DNA of 64,000 bases from Arcanobacterium haemolyticum DSM 20595 (GCF_000092365.1 NC_014218.1:1612001-1676000); one strand, 5' to 3'; numbered from the stretch's first letter, positions 1 to 8,779 are shown. The notes: generated by a model not told the origin, from the sequence alone. Translations and numbers: made by a program.

Positions 1-112
1 CCCGTCCAACACATAGTTTATTATTTAATAAAATTGTTGGGTGGTCACTTACGTGATCGGCGTCGAAAATACGATTCTGCACCCACACAGCCCACCACAC
101 GAAAGGAAAAAC

Positions 113-655
113 ATGACGAAAATTGGCATTTTTGTCGGAAGCCGCCGGAATGGCTCCTGGAACCAGAAAGTTGCAGATGATCTAACAACCTTGCTTCCTG
201 AAACGTTCGAAACTTGCCAGATCGAGATCCACAACCTCCCTTTCTATGAAAGCGAATGGGACCAGCCCGAAACGTTGCCAGAACCGGTGCGAATCGCACG
301 CAAAATCGCCGAAGAATGCGATGGCTTCATCTTCATCACTCCAGAATACAACCGGTCGATCCCGGCGGTCATCAAGAATGCTCTGGACATCCTGTCACGC
401 CCATACGGCTCCACTCGCTTCACAGGCAAGCCAACCCTGATCGCCACTGCCACGCCGGGCGCCATGGGAGGTTTCGGCGCTAACCGCGATCTGCGCACGG
501 TGCTCAGTTTCCTTGACGCGCACCTCATCCAGCAACCAGAAATCCACCTGAGCTTCGTTCACCAGCTTTATGACGCGCACGGCCAGCTCAATTCCGCAAC
601 CCAGGAATTCTTAGAGGGCGCGGTTGCAAAGTTCAGTACTGCGTTTGCGCGCTGA
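113..655 (+). CDS. NAD(P)H-dependent FMN reductase family protein
   Basis: A 180-residue flavodoxin-like reductase that would use NAD(P)H to reduce FMN or a quinone/azo-type acceptor in the cytoplasm. The phosphate-binding loop GSRRNGSWNQK lies at residues 9-19, and the family motif PEYN at 77-80 is followed by IPAVIKNALD, the usual flavin-contacting stretch. The length fits the family (about 180 residues). I chose ATG 113 over an upstream in-frame GTG at 41 because AAAGGA lies just ahead of it and homology begins with TKIGIFVGS. It is followed by a strong terminator and appears to be transcribed alone. The substrate cannot be told from sequence. Confidence 0.85.
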   Translation: MTKIGIFVGSRRNGSWNQKVADDLTTLLPETFETCQIEIHNLPFYESEWDQPETLPEPVRIARKIAEECDGFIFITPEYNRSIPAVIKNALDILSRPYGSTRFTGKPTLIATATPGAMGGFGANRDLRTVLSFLDAHLIQQPEIHLSFVHQLYDAHGQLNSATQEFLEGAVAKFSTAFAR

Positions 656-685
656 GTTTTCGTTATTTAACGACGATAACGACGA

Positions 686-714
686 GGGTGCGGGGATCGA
701 AGATCCCCGCACCC
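686..714. terminator. Bidirectional intrinsic terminator hairpin
   Basis: Perfect 13-bp inverted repeat GGGTGCGGGGATC / GATCCCCGCACCC with a 3-base loop, placed between two converging genes (flavin reductase and rhodanese lipoprotein). There is no long T run, so termination strength is inferred from stem stability and position. Confidence 0.7.
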
Positions 715-731
715 CTTGCGGCTCGCATCAG

Positions 732-1163
732 TCAGCGTTCTGCAACAACGTCAACGCCAAGTTCTTGAGAGGCCTGATCCACAGATCCCACGTTCTTCAC
801 GTTTTTAAAGCCGATGCTTTCCATGTAGCCTTTGGCGCCCGATGCCCGGTTTCCTGAACGGCAGTAGAGGATGTAGTGGCCATCGCGGTCAAGATCCTTC
901 ACCTGTTCTTGGAATTTCGGATCGTTCACGTCAAAGTTCACGGCGTCCACTAGGTGTCCACCAGCGAATTCTTCTGGGGTCCGGACGTCAATAATCATGG
1001 GTTTCTCCTCTGACTTGGAATCGAGTTGAGAATCGGATGTGGCTAAAGCGGATTCCTTCGCAGGCGTTTGATCACCCGGCACTGTTTCTGCCTGACCAGA
1101 ACCAGCATTGGTACAGCCACCAGCCGCTGCCACAAGCGCAATTACTGTTGCTATCTTCTTCAT
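732..1163 (-). CDS. Rhodanese-like lipoprotein
   Basis: A 143-residue secreted lipoprotein with a single rhodanese domain. The N-terminus MKKIATVIALVAAAGGC is a lipoprotein signal with the modified cysteine at residue 17. The linker is polar (about 18-54), and the rhodanese domain follows, with DVRTPEEFAGGH at 59-70 and the active-site loop CRSGNRA starting at Cys101. It probably acts on the outer face of the membrane in sulfur transfer or thiol redox handling; the substrate is unknown. The start at 1163 was chosen because the lipobox begins there; the longer frame to 1253 adds a non-homologous leader. Confidence 0.8.
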   Translation of the reverse strand: MKKIATVIALVAAAGGCTNAGSGQAETVPGDQTPAKESALATSDSQLDSKSEEKPMIIDVRTPEEFAGGHLVDAVNFDVNDPKFQEQVKDLDRDGHYILYCRSGNRASGAKGYMESIGFKNVKNVGSVDQASQELGVDVVAER

Positions 1164-1200
1164 GGCACCCCATTCTACCCTGATTGTCTTGACGCCAACC

Positions 1201-1795
1201 CTAGGGCGCTTTGACAATCTGAATTTCCGTTGCAGACATAACCTGCTGATCAAGTGCCGATGGTTGAGCAGAAAGCCCTTTCAATCGAACATAGGCTGCA
1301 GTAACGCCATTAAGTCCGATGAATTGTGGTTCCGCAGTATCCTTCAGTTCGCCCTTTACCACAGGTTCGCCCCAGTTCTGGACATCGTTCGATACGTAGA
1401 GTTCGTATCCTTTCACGCGACCATTCGGGGACGTCACCCGCACGCCCTGTGTACACGTACCCACACAACTTCACTGGATTTTCGGCCACTTACACATCAA
1501 GTACATGAGGGAATCCTTCGCTTCCGTTCTTCCATTGAGTGTGCCAGAAGGTGTTGGGATCACCATCAATAGCTGATCCATACCCTCCACTGTTTTTCGA
1601 TTCACCGCGGGGTTGTTCTGAATCTTTCTCATGAATTGTAAGGGCGGATTCACCAATAAAATTCTCTGATCCCACTGTGATATCCCGAAGGACTGGGCTT
1701 CGTGGAGCGCCCAATGCTGGAGAGGCAACACCTGCCACTATGCCAGTAACTATGAGAGCACTAGAGGCCACCACAGCAACAAGCTGTTTCTTCAC
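1201..1795 (-). pseudogene. Broken secreted F5/8 type C (discoidin-like) domain protein
   Basis: Two frames together encode one secreted carbohydrate-binding-like module. The upstream frame gives a signal peptide (KKQLVAVVASSALIVTGIVA) and the start of an F5/8C domain (AIDGDPNTFWHTQW). It meets an in-frame TAA at 1490-1492, after which the same frame continues sensibly (VAENPVKLCGYVYTGR). The domain then resumes in another frame with GRVKGYELYVSNDVQNW and runs to its natural end at 1201. So at least one nonsense and one frameshift lesion are present. Such modules are usually attached to a glycosidase; here none is left. The start is uncertain: GTG 1795 begins the signal peptide, but TTG 1816 has GAAGGA close by. 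Confidence 0.7.
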
Positions 1796-1797
1796 CG

Positions 1798-1807
1798 GAA
1801 ACGTTTC
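1798..1807. promoter_or_regulatory. LacI-type operator-like palindrome
   Basis: GAAACGTTTC is a perfect 10-bp palindrome with the central CG typical of LacI/CcpA-type operators. It sits immediately upstream of the probable start of the broken F5/8C gene. Whether the LacI regulator at 12023-13054 binds it cannot be told. Confidence 0.35.
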
Positions 1808-1948
1808 ACTACGCAACACTCCTTCGCATCTCCGTTTCGTAGATATAACAACCATGTTCCCTTATGGCGAAGTTGGTTGCCGTTATCCGGCATCCAAGGG
1901 GATACTTGAAATATAAAAGATCTTTTTGCATACGCGAAGGAGAAGAAA

Positions 1949-2410
1949 ATGACTCACGGTTTCACCGGTTCTGCAATTCTATCCGAAGGCCTCCAGAAGG
2001 CTCTCAACGATGTTACCGCCCTATCACTCGTGGGCAAGCAGCTCCACTGGAACGTGGTAGGCGTTGGCTTCCGCGGCCTCCACCTCTATCTTGATGAAGT
2101 TGTTGCAATTGCTCGCACCGCTTCTGATGACATCGCTGAACGTATGCGTGCAGTGAACTTGATTCCAGACGGCCGTCCACAGACCATCGCCGAACTCACC
2201 ACTTTGCCAGCAGCTCCAGAAGCAGTCATCTCCGTTCCAGAAACTGTTGAAGCTGCCGTTGCCGCCATTAACGCAACCGTGGCCACCATGCGCCAGGTTC
2301 ACGAAAAGGTGGATGCTGAAGATTCCGCTTCGGCAGATATTCTTCTTGACTACGTTCGTCAGCTCGAACAGCAAGCATGGTTCATCCGTTCTTCAGTTGA
2401 TCAGGCCTGA
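1949..2410 (+). CDS. dps: Dps/miniferritin, DNA starvation protection protein
   Basis: A 153-residue member of the Dps family, which forms 12-subunit shells that oxidise Fe(II) with peroxide and store the iron. The inter-subunit ferroxidase ligands are all present: His33 in QLHWN, His45, Asp60 and Glu64 in ASDDIAERM. A clear AAGGAG precedes ATG 1949 with normal spacing. There is no long basic N-terminal tail of the kind E. coli Dps uses to bind DNA, so DNA binding is uncertain. Monocistronic, ending in a strong hairpin. Confidence 0.93.
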   Translation: MTHGFTGSAILSEGLQKALNDVTALSLVGKQLHWNVVGVGFRGLHLYLDEVVAIARTASDDIAERMRAVNLIPDGRPQTIAELTTLPAAPEAVISVPETVEAAVAAINATVATMRQVHEKVDAEDSASADILLDYVRQLEQQAWFIRSSVDQA

Positions 2411-2430
2411 TTAACTGAGCACAACTGCTG

Positions 2431-2456
2431 GAGGGCACCCGGTTCCGGGTGCCCTC
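2431..2456 (+). terminator. Terminator hairpin after dps
   Basis: Perfect 12-bp inverted repeat GAGGGCACCCGG / CCGGGTGCCCTC with a 2-base centre, 20 bases after the dps stop codon. No T run follows; the next structure begins three bases later. Confidence 0.65.
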
Positions 2457-2458
2457 TG

Positions 2459-2530
2459 ACGCAAAACTCACCCAGAGCCGGTGATAGGCGCCTATAGAGG
2501 CCTATCACCGGCTCTGGGTGAGTTTTGCGT
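2459..2530. repeat. Perfect 31-bp inverted repeat between converging genes
   Basis: Left arm 2459-2489 and right arm 2500-2530 are exact reverse complements over 31 bases and enclose a 10-base loop (GCCTATAGAG). The outer ends read ACGCAAAACTCA and TGAGTTTTGCGT, so each strand has a short T4 run inside the stem. It lies between dps (+) and the lipoprotein gene (-) and directly abuts another hairpin. It could be a bidirectional terminator or a small mobile or extragenic palindrome; I saw no second copy in this window. Confidence 0.85.
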
Positions 2531-2540
2531 AAAGTACAGA

Positions 2541-3446
2541 TCAGGAAAGTGAGAGCACCTGATCGTTTTCCATGATGATTGGCTGCGAATAATCGGTGTC
2601 TGGTCCATCGTCATAGGTTGCACGCAAGTAGGCCACCAGCTGATCGCGCGATTCAAACCATAATGCACGGTACGGCTGATTGAATGTGAGTTTCTCAACG
2701 TAGAGGAGACGGCCGTCGTCAGCTTCGGCCAACAACCCCGCATGCGTAACGAACATGGATGCATCTTCTGGATCAGAAACATCGTGAACAAACACGTTCA
2801 CTACGCTCGCTTTCCCAGGATTGTAAGTGATCGCGTGTTTCTTTTGATATTCCATGATGTTTGCAACGTGAGTTTCCGAATCCTTTTCGGCCGTGGTTGG
2901 GATACGCCCGAAGAACCCGGTAAAAGCATCACGGTCCGCAACAGTAAATGTTTGCGGATCAGACTTAATAGTTTCGAGGTCTTTAAATAGTTCCGATCCA
3001 TCGGCGCCTTCAGGATTTCCAACACCGAGCAAACTTCGGCCTGCTGTAAAGGCCGTGATCCGGCAATTAATAAGGTTTTTGTTGTGGGCTTCGGCAGCGG
3101 TAGCAATGGCTGCTTTATCTTCATCGCTGGATTCTTTTAGCGGCTGGAACCCCACTTTAACCAGCGACCCTGTGGGTATCGTGGCGTTGAATTTGACCAC
3201 CTGGTTTTCGAATTCTCGCAGATCTGTTTTCGCCATTCCCGCTTCGGCTAGGATTCGCAGGACTTCCGCACGGCTTTCATCATCCACCAGATTACTAACC
3301 TTGAGGTATGAAAAATCTGAGGCCTTGCGCGCGGCGGGTTTCGTGACGGTAGGAGACGACGAGGTAGCGCGTTCCGCATCATCCGAACAACCGGTTAGCC
3401 CGGAAATGTCACAAAGACAAGCAAGTGCAGTGGCAATCTTCTTCAT
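2541..3446 (-). CDS. DUF4300-like lipoprotein
   Basis: A 301-residue predicted lipoprotein. The signal runs MKKIATALACL... with lipobox LTGC at Cys20. The mature part begins YLKVSNLVDDESRAEVLRIL and contains NCRITAFTAGRSLL, which resemble the DUF4300 family of Gram-positive surface lipoproteins; that assignment is from memory of the motif and is tentative. Function unknown. The start at 3446 is preferred because the lipoprotein signal begins there and it falls 16 bases after the upstream CPBP stop, so it is the last gene of the minus-strand run tlpA-CPBP-lipoprotein. No enzyme motif is visible. Confidence 0.65.
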   Translation of the reverse strand: MKKIATALACLCDISGLTGCSDDAERATSSSPTVTKPAARKASDFSYLKVSNLVDDESRAEVLRILAEAGMAKTDLREFENQVVKFNATIPTGSLVKVGFQPLKESSDEDKAAIATAAEAHNKNLINCRITAFTAGRSLLGVGNPEGADGSELFKDLETIKSDPQTFTVADRDAFTGFFGRIPTTAEKDSETHVANIMEYQKKHAITYNPGKASVVNVFVHDVSDPEDASMFVTHAGLLAEADDGRLLYVEKLTFNQPYRALWFESRDQLVAYLRATYDDGPDTDYSQPIIMENDQVLSLS

Positions 3447-3462
3447 AGGACTCAAATGTAGA

Positions 3463-4260
3463 TTATCTGTCAAGTTGCGGTAACCGGCGCTTCCACAGAA
3501 TCAGAGCACCTATACACCCCACGATGTATTGCGGCGCTAAAATCGCGGTCATTAACGGTACATTTGAAGGCAAATCGGAATCAAAATTGATCACAACTAC
3601 AGGTGTGATATTGACCGTCCAGTGGATTGCAGCGGCAAGAAGTGCACGTTGCCACCACGATCCTCCCATAAGCATCTCTATCCCATACGAGATGGCAATA
3701 CAGGTGCTGGCAAACACAAGGAAATCACTAAGATCTAACAGCTGATCCCCATGCCATGCGGCCCAGAGTGTGCCAACAATCAACGTACCGGCAAGTGGAC
3801 CAAAACGTTCTACAAAGATTGGCTGAAGAAACCCGCGCCATCCTATTTCTTCGAAGAATGCGCCGAAATATTGAACCGTAAGAAAACCTATCAAGTGCCA
3901 ATCTTGAAAGATGGGATAGAAATGAGCAACGTTCAACACTTCTGCCAACAGCCAGGTACTTCCCACATAAATGACACATATAAGAACCACCAGCCGGCCG
4001 CGATACCGAAAGGCCATCATCCGTGATGATTTGATAGGAAGAAAACAACGAAGTTCTTCGCGATATATCACCCACAAAGTCAGTAAGCCAAGAGCTGGGC
4101 CTAGTTGTGGAAACGCAATATAACCGAGGCTGACATCCCACCAGATTTGGGCCGAAATTAGCCAGAGAGAATGAACAAGTGTGGCACCTAAAAAAATCAG
4201 CACGTGCCGCCACGGAAAACTACTTCCGTGGCAGACTCGTGCTAATTCGGCACTGTTCAT
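3463..4260 (-). CDS. CPBP family intramembrane metalloprotease
   Basis: A 265-residue polytopic membrane protein of the CAAX-protease/bacteriocin-processing (CPBP, Abi) family. The family motifs are visible: EEIGWRG at 137-143 (motif 1, EExxxR), WAAWHG with His170 (motif 2) and AIHWTVN with His213 (motif 3), which form the intramembrane glutamate/histidine active site. Roughly seven hydrophobic segments. Its ATG overlaps the TGA of the upstream thioredoxin gene in an ATGA arrangement, indicating translational coupling. Substrate unknown; relatives act in bacteriocin self-immunity or protein processing. Confidence 0.88.
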   Translation of the reverse strand: MNSAELARVCHGSSFPWRHVLIFLGATLVHSLWLISAQIWWDVSLGYIAFPQLGPALGLLTLWVIYREELRCFLPIKSSRMMAFRYRGRLVVLICVIYVGSTWLLAEVLNVAHFYPIFQDWHLIGFLTVQYFGAFFEEIGWRGFLQPIFVERFGPLAGTLIVGTLWAAWHGDQLLDLSDFLVFASTCIAISYGIEMLMGGSWWQRALLAAAIHWTVNITPVVVINFDSDLPSNVPLMTAILAPQYIVGCIGALILWKRRLPQLDR

Positions 4261-4856
4261 TTGATCTTCGCTAAATGGCTCTCAATATGCTTTTTACTTA
4301 AGACACCCACAGCATGATCTCTAATGATCCCATCACTGTCAATGAAGAAATGAGCGGGTATGCCAATCGTGCCGTATGCCCGCGAAACATCCCCTGTTTC
4401 ATCTGGCGCAAGCGAAAATTCTAAGCCTGCTTTTTCGGCGTAAGATGCCACATCTTTCACTGATTCTCCACCAAATACGGAAACTACCTGGAGTTCTTCA
4501 GAGGAATGGGCCGCATAGGCATTCTGTATGTCAGGCATTTCAGCCCGGCATCCCTGACACCACGTAGCAACGAAATTTACCCAGACCGGTTTGCCTTTGA
4601 GCTCACTTAAGCGGACAGTTTCGCCCGTAATAGTTGTGAGTTGGAAATCAGGGGCTTGTGCGCCTACGCTTGGCGCTTGGCCTTCTCCTCCAATCTGGAG
4701 TTGACTTGCGGCGCCGTTTTCTCCAGCACCAGAATCAGACGGTACGCCTTTCAGATACCACGCACCTAAGAGGACACATGCAGCAGTGACTGCCAGAACC
4801 ACGACGGTTCCGAACCTACTTTCGCGTACCTTTGCACGCCAATCTTGTTCAGGCAT
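4257..4856 (-). CDS. TlpA/ResA-like membrane-anchored thioredoxin
   Basis: A 199-residue thiol-disulfide protein with one N-terminal membrane anchor (about residues 17-35) and an extracytoplasmic redoxin domain from about 62. The active site is WCQGC, Cys100 and Cys103, and the cis-proline loop GIPAHFFID follows. In System II cytochrome c maturation, ResA-type proteins reduce apocytochrome heme-binding cysteines. The gene lies just downstream of the ccsA-resB-ccdA block but is separated from it by a terminator and coupled instead to the CPBP gene. A role in reducing NrfA/NrfH cysteines is therefore likely but inferred. Confidence 0.85.
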   Translation of the reverse strand: MPEQDWRAKVRESRFGTVVVLAVTAACVLLGAWYLKGVPSDSGAGENGAASQLQIGGEGQAPSVGAQAPDFQLTTITGETVRLSELKGKPVWVNFVATWCQGCRAEMPDIQNAYAAHSSEELQVVSVFGGESVKDVASYAEKAGLEFSLAPDETGDVSRAYGTIGIPAHFFIDSDGIIRDHAVGVLSKKHIESHLAKIK

Positions 4857-4926
4857 GAATCTTCCTTTCTTTCACTACGTCCATCGTACCGCGCGCCTCC
4901 CACACATATTTAGTCAGCACGCATAG

Positions 4927-4963
4927 TAAAGGCCGAACCAGATTTACCCTGGTCCGGCCTTTA
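4927..4963 (-). terminator. Terminator of the nrf/ccs block
   Basis: TAAAGGCCG pairs with CGGCCTTTA, followed inward by ACCAG/CTGGT with one mismatch and a 7-base loop. It sits 15 bases beyond the ccsA stop and separates that operon from the tlpA gene. Confidence 0.7.
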
Positions 4964-4978
4964 CCTGCACGCATTATG

Positions 4979-5842
4979 TCACGCGTATGAGTGGAGACCA
5001 CCGAACCAGTAATTACCAAAGAAGGTAAAAATGATTGCGATAAAACCAATCACTAGAAGCCATGCAGCTTTTGTTCCACGCCAGTCACGGACGACTCGAG
5101 CGTGCAAGTAGGCCCCGTAAATCAGCCATGTTACGAGAGCCGCTGTTTCCTTTGGATCCCAGGCCCAGTAACGGCCCCAGGCAATGTTTGCCCAAATAGA
5201 ACCAAGGATGATCATGATAGTGAGAAGCGGGAACGTAATAACAACTGCTTTATAGGCAATCTCATCAAGCAATTCTTGCTTCGGCCATCCACGCCATGTC
5301 ACCTTCGGTGCCAACAAATACATAAGAGCAGCCCCAAAACCAACCACGGCAGCACCATAGGAAAGAGCAGCAGTGAACACATGCAGGGTTAGTAATGGAC
5401 TATTTTGCAAGGCCGGCATCAACGGGTCATTTTCGTAAGAAAGACGCGTAATGTAAATCAGCATCGCTAGAATCACTGGCAAGGTGAACAGAGCCAAAGT
5501 ACGAACACGATACTGACGATCGAAATACACCTGGAATAGAAGCATTCCCCAGGAGAACGACGTAGCAAACTCGTACTGATTAGCTAATGGAACTTTTCCG
5601 GTAGCTACCCATCGCAACACCATAGACAGGGTTAACGCAACGAAAGCCAAAATAACGAAGGCTCCCGCATACCACGTACTACCCCGTTTCTTGGACTGTG
5701 TAGACACTGCGGTATTACCTGCCACACTACGGTTGCGCATCCGCCACGCAGTAAAGGTCACAAGAACATAGGCAACAAATGCCAACGCAACAAGCAAGGT
5801 TGTTGCAAAAAGTAAAATCTGGGAGTACTCAAGCACGAGCAT
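4979..5842 (-). CDS. ccsA: Cytochrome c biogenesis protein CcsA/ResC
   Basis: A 287-residue multi-spanning protein that with ResB forms the heme handling and ligation complex of System II cytochrome c maturation. The WWD-type heme-binding segment WGRYWAWDPKET starts at residue 222, and conserved histidines flank it (LHARVV near 247, GLHSYA near the C-terminus). About eight membrane helices. Its start overlaps the end of resB by 14 bases, typical of the resB-resC pair. Expected to load heme on the tetraheme NrfH and pentaheme NrfA encoded upstream. Confidence 0.93.
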   Translation of the reverse strand: MLVLEYSQILLFATTLLVALAFVAYVLVTFTAWRMRNRSVAGNTAVSTQSKKRGSTWYAGAFVILAFVALTLSMVLRWVATGKVPLANQYEFATSFSWGMLLFQVYFDRQYRVRTLALFTLPVILAMLIYITRLSYENDPLMPALQNSPLLTLHVFTAALSYGAAVVGFGAALMYLLAPKVTWRGWPKQELLDEIAYKAVVITFPLLTIMIILGSIWANIAWGRYWAWDPKETAALVTWLIYGAYLHARVVRDWRGTKAAWLLVIGFIAIIFTFFGNYWFGGLHSYA

Positions 5843-7271
5843 CCTCCTTCTTCTTTTCCGCTATCGTTATAACTTTTTCAGCAAATTCCTTGAACTGGCG
5901 TTCAAAACCCAATTCAGCCTTATCATGAGATGCAAACTGCACACGGCTTCCCGAACCTTCAGGAACAACTCGCACCCACAGCCGATGATGCCGCAGCAGC
6001 ATTGTCACTGTTGTCCCAAACGCGATCAACGCGCACCCGATCCATACCACGGTGGTCCCTGGATCGTTTTTTACAGTAATTCCTGCATATTGTGCTTCAC
6101 GGATAAAGGTGTACGTAAGATCGCCAATTTTTACTGGTTCACCCTGATTAACAACCTGCTGATTCTCAGGCTTATTCGACCCTTCCGGATACACCTCAAT
6201 ACGCATCTGGCCCGGTTTAATATCCACAACCTGTTGTCCTGAAGCAACAGCAACAACGTAAACGTCACGCTTTTGTTCAGGAAGATTAACTACACCATAC
6301 GTGTACCGGCCATCAGCCGTAGATTTTGTTAACGGGACTCCATTCGCAAAAATTTCAGATCCTGAAGCATCGGCAATACTCACCACACTCGCCAACCCAA
6401 ATGACGCCTGATGGAAGGTCACACCATCAACTGTCAGAGGACTATTCACACGTACTTCTTGCCGCGCCAAACGTTTCCCGTTCTTAGAGACAACCAGATC
6501 GGTCACGTAATCCTTCGGTTTGCCATTTTCATAGTAGGTATCTTTGAAAGATTCAGCCTTCGCTACCAGACCAGTATCATGCCCTACAGGCTTCTCATAT
6601 CCAACAGTCAACGTAAACGATTCATCTCGGAATCCAGTAAATGATGACACCAAGAATCCGCAAATAATAATCACGAAAGCAGCATGAGAAAACGCAGTAC
6701 CAAAAGGTGCCCAACGGAAACGATCCACGTAAAAACGCTGTTCGTTTGTCTGATCGTCAACTAACACACGCCCATGCCACCGTTTCGTTTGGGTACGCAA
6801 CGCAGCCACCACGTCGTCGTCCGAAGCGATCGTCTTAAACTCAGTACGCAACCGCGCCCGCTCAAAAAACGAATCACGAACCTTCACATGCGGATGAAAA
6901 GCCGCCTTATACAGCACTGGAAGCCGATGAACCGTACACCCAATAATGCTCAGGCACAGCAAAAGCATTGATCCTAAAAACACCCACGACGTAAAAATGC
7001 TAAAGAACCCAAGCGCGCCCAAAATATCAGTCCACCCGCCGTAAACGTCCGAAACACGTTCCAAAAACGCACCCCACGCCTGCGGATCATCCCGAACCTC
7101 ATTGCTAACTTGAGGCATAATCACGCCGATCATACTTAGCAAGCCCACAAGCAAAATCAGGAGCATCCCAATTTTCTTGTTGTAGAAAAAGGCATAAATC
7201 ATATTTACTACCTGGGACAACGAAAGATTCACGCTATCTAGCTCATCAGAAGTCTCAACCACGTCAGCCAT
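5829..7271 (-). CDS. resB: Cytochrome c biogenesis protein ResB
   Basis: A 480-residue ResB (Ccs1) protein, partner of CcsA in cytochrome c synthesis. Three N-terminal membrane helices, a large extracytoplasmic domain, and a final helix near residues 415-435 (TTVVWIGCALIAFGTTVTML), the standard layout. ATG 7271 was chosen because GAGGAG followed by GAAGGA lies immediately upstream; an in-frame GTG at 7286 falls within that ribosome-binding region. The gene begins 18 bases after the ccdA stop and overlaps ccsA. Confidence 0.92.
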   Translation of the reverse strand: MADVVETSDELDSVNLSLSQVVNMIYAFFYNKKIGMLLILLVGLLSMIGVIMPQVSNEVRDDPQAWGAFLERVSDVYGGWTDILGALGFFSIFTSWVFLGSMLLLCLSIIGCTVHRLPVLYKAAFHPHVKVRDSFFERARLRTEFKTIASDDDVVAALRTQTKRWHGRVLVDDQTNEQRFYVDRFRWAPFGTAFSHAAFVIIICGFLVSSFTGFRDESFTLTVGYEKPVGHDTGLVAKAESFKDTYYENGKPKDYVTDLVVSKNGKRLARQEVRVNSPLTVDGVTFHQASFGLASVVSIADASGSEIFANGVPLTKSTADGRYTYGVVNLPEQKRDVYVVAVASGQQVVDIKPGQMRIEVYPEGSNKPENQQVVNQGEPVKIGDLTYTFIREAQYAGITVKNDPGTTVVWIGCALIAFGTTVTMLLRHHRLWVRVVPEGSGSRVQFASHDKAELGFERQFKEFAEKVITIAEKKKEDARA

Positions 7272-7289
7272 TCCTTCTCTCCTCACTCA

Positions 7290-7979
7290 TCACGCAACAA
7301 CCGGGAACCAGCTAACAAGCCGTTCAAACATATTCACGATCATCAAGAACCCAACCACAACCAGCAGAGCGCCACTCACCAGCGAAATCGCATCATGATG
7401 CCGCCGGAACCAACCGAAACGTTCACGAACATCAACCGCGCCAACAGCAACCAACACAATCGGCAAACCCAAACCCACACAGTACGCAAGCATCAAAACA
7501 ATTCCGCGAACCACCGTGTCAGTTTGCGAAGCCAACGCCAAAATACCGCCCAAAATAGGCCCAATACACGGAGTCCACCCCGCACCAAAAATCAGCCCCA
7601 TCAGACCAGACCGTCCCACTCCCGGGCGAACCCGCGTAGCCGAACGCATATCTCCCGAAAATTGACGATCCAGCACCGGGATCCGGATCAACTGTGCCAT
7701 ATGCAAACCCAGCACAATCAAAACCGAACCACCGGAAACCCGCAGGATCTCGCTATATTGCCCAATCACATGACCAAATAGCCCAATCGACACCCAGAGT
7801 CCAATGAAAACCATGGAAAAACCAACGATAAATGCCACCGCATTCCACACTGCTGACCAGCGCGACACGCGCCCAGGCGTGCCCCCAATCAGTTGCGCAA
7901 TAAAAACGGGAACGATCGGCAAAAAACACGGCGACGCGAATGAAACAATCCCCGCCATAAAGGCCACAGCGATAGTCAT
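7290..7979 (-). CDS. ccdA: Cytochrome c biogenesis protein CcdA (DsbD-like)
   Basis: A 229-residue six-helix protein that carries reducing equivalents from cytoplasmic thioredoxin across the membrane. The two redox cysteines are visible in SFASPCFLPIVP (Cys18) and GWTPCIGPILGG. It supplies electrons to the TlpA/ResA-type protein that reduces apocytochrome cysteines. The start follows the upstream TPR gene stop with two bases between (TAACGATG), so the two are translationally coupled. Confidence 0.93.
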   Translation of the reverse strand: MTIAVAFMAGIVSFASPCFLPIVPVFIAQLIGGTPGRVSRWSAVWNAVAFIVGFSMVFIGLWVSIGLFGHVIGQYSEILRVSGGSVLIVLGLHMAQLIRIPVLDRQFSGDMRSATRVRPGVGRSGLMGLIFGAGWTPCIGPILGGILALASQTDTVVRGIVLMLAYCVGLGLPIVLVAVGAVDVRERFGWFRRHHDAISLVSGALLVVVGFLMIVNMFERLVSWFPVVA

Positions 7980-7981
7980 CG

Positions 7982-8734
7982 TTAGTGCTTCGAATCGGAA
8001 CCGGTCACAGGGCCCGGTGCGCTTTGACGATATTCTTTTACAGCCTTCGCCATATCTGAATCTGGAGCAAGTTCAAGCACCTTATCCCAGGCGCGTTTCA
8101 AGCCCGCCTCATCTTTCGGTTCGCGCATCAAATACACGTAACCAAGATTGAACCAAGGTTCTGGCTTGGTTGCGTCAACTTCGGTTGCGTGGGTCCAGTG
8201 TTTTTCTGCCGCATCAAAATTGTTCACATTGAATTCTGAAACACCAGCCATAAGGAGCGTTTCAAGATCGTCTGGGGAAAGTTCCAGTGCGCGACCAAAG
8301 TACGTGTTGGCATCCTGGTAGTAGCCAGCATCGAAGTATTCTTTGCCCAGGTCCTTGTGGGAATCGATATCTTGAGGGTTCGCTTCGATCTTCTTTTTCA
8401 GTTCCCCAACTTTTCCATCGTTAAGCGTGACCCCTGGCTTTTTCGCCTTGCTTGTGGCTTTACCGTGCATGCTCGAAATATCTGGATGGTTTTTCGGAAG
8501 TTGAGTTTCAGAATTTCGTATGCCAGATTGGCGAACAATAACCACTACGGCGATCGCCAACAGAACTACCAGCACAAGCTCAAGTTTGGTGTAGCCGCGC
8601 TTAGTTTTCTTTGGTTTTGGTGCTGGTTCCGCAGGAGTTTGTTGCGGTTCGGGATCCAACAATTCGGAATCGTCAAACGCTTCGATGCCTACGGCATCGT
8701 CTTCTAGCGGCTTATTATCGTTCGTTTCTGGCAT
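7982..8734 (-). CDS. Membrane-anchored TPR protein of the cytochrome c cluster
   Basis: A 250-residue protein with an acidic, Pro-rich cytoplasmic N-terminus (1-55), one membrane helix (about 57-75, ELVLVVLLAIAVVVIVR) and an extracytoplasmic region with about three tetratricopeptide repeats (from 120; for example YFDAGYYQDANTYFGRALEL). In layout it resembles NrfG/CcmI proteins, which present apocytochrome to the ligase; that role is inferred from position between nrfHA and ccdA-resB-ccsA. ATG 8734 has GAAGAAAGAAA ahead of it. Confidence 0.78.
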   Translation of the reverse strand: MPETNDNKPLEDDAVGIEAFDDSELLDPEPQQTPAEPAPKPKKTKRGYTKLELVLVVLLAIAVVVIVRQSGIRNSETQLPKNHPDISSMHGKATSKAKKPGVTLNDGKVGELKKKIEANPQDIDSHKDLGKEYFDAGYYQDANTYFGRALELSPDDLETLLMAGVSEFNVNNFDAAEKHWTHATEVDATKPEPWFNLGYVYLMREPKDEAGLKRAWDKVLELAPDSDMAKAVKEYRQSAPGPVTGSDSKH

Positions 8735-8779
8735 GATTTTTCTTTCTTCTAAAGTTCCGTGTGGGGCGGAGCCTGGAAA

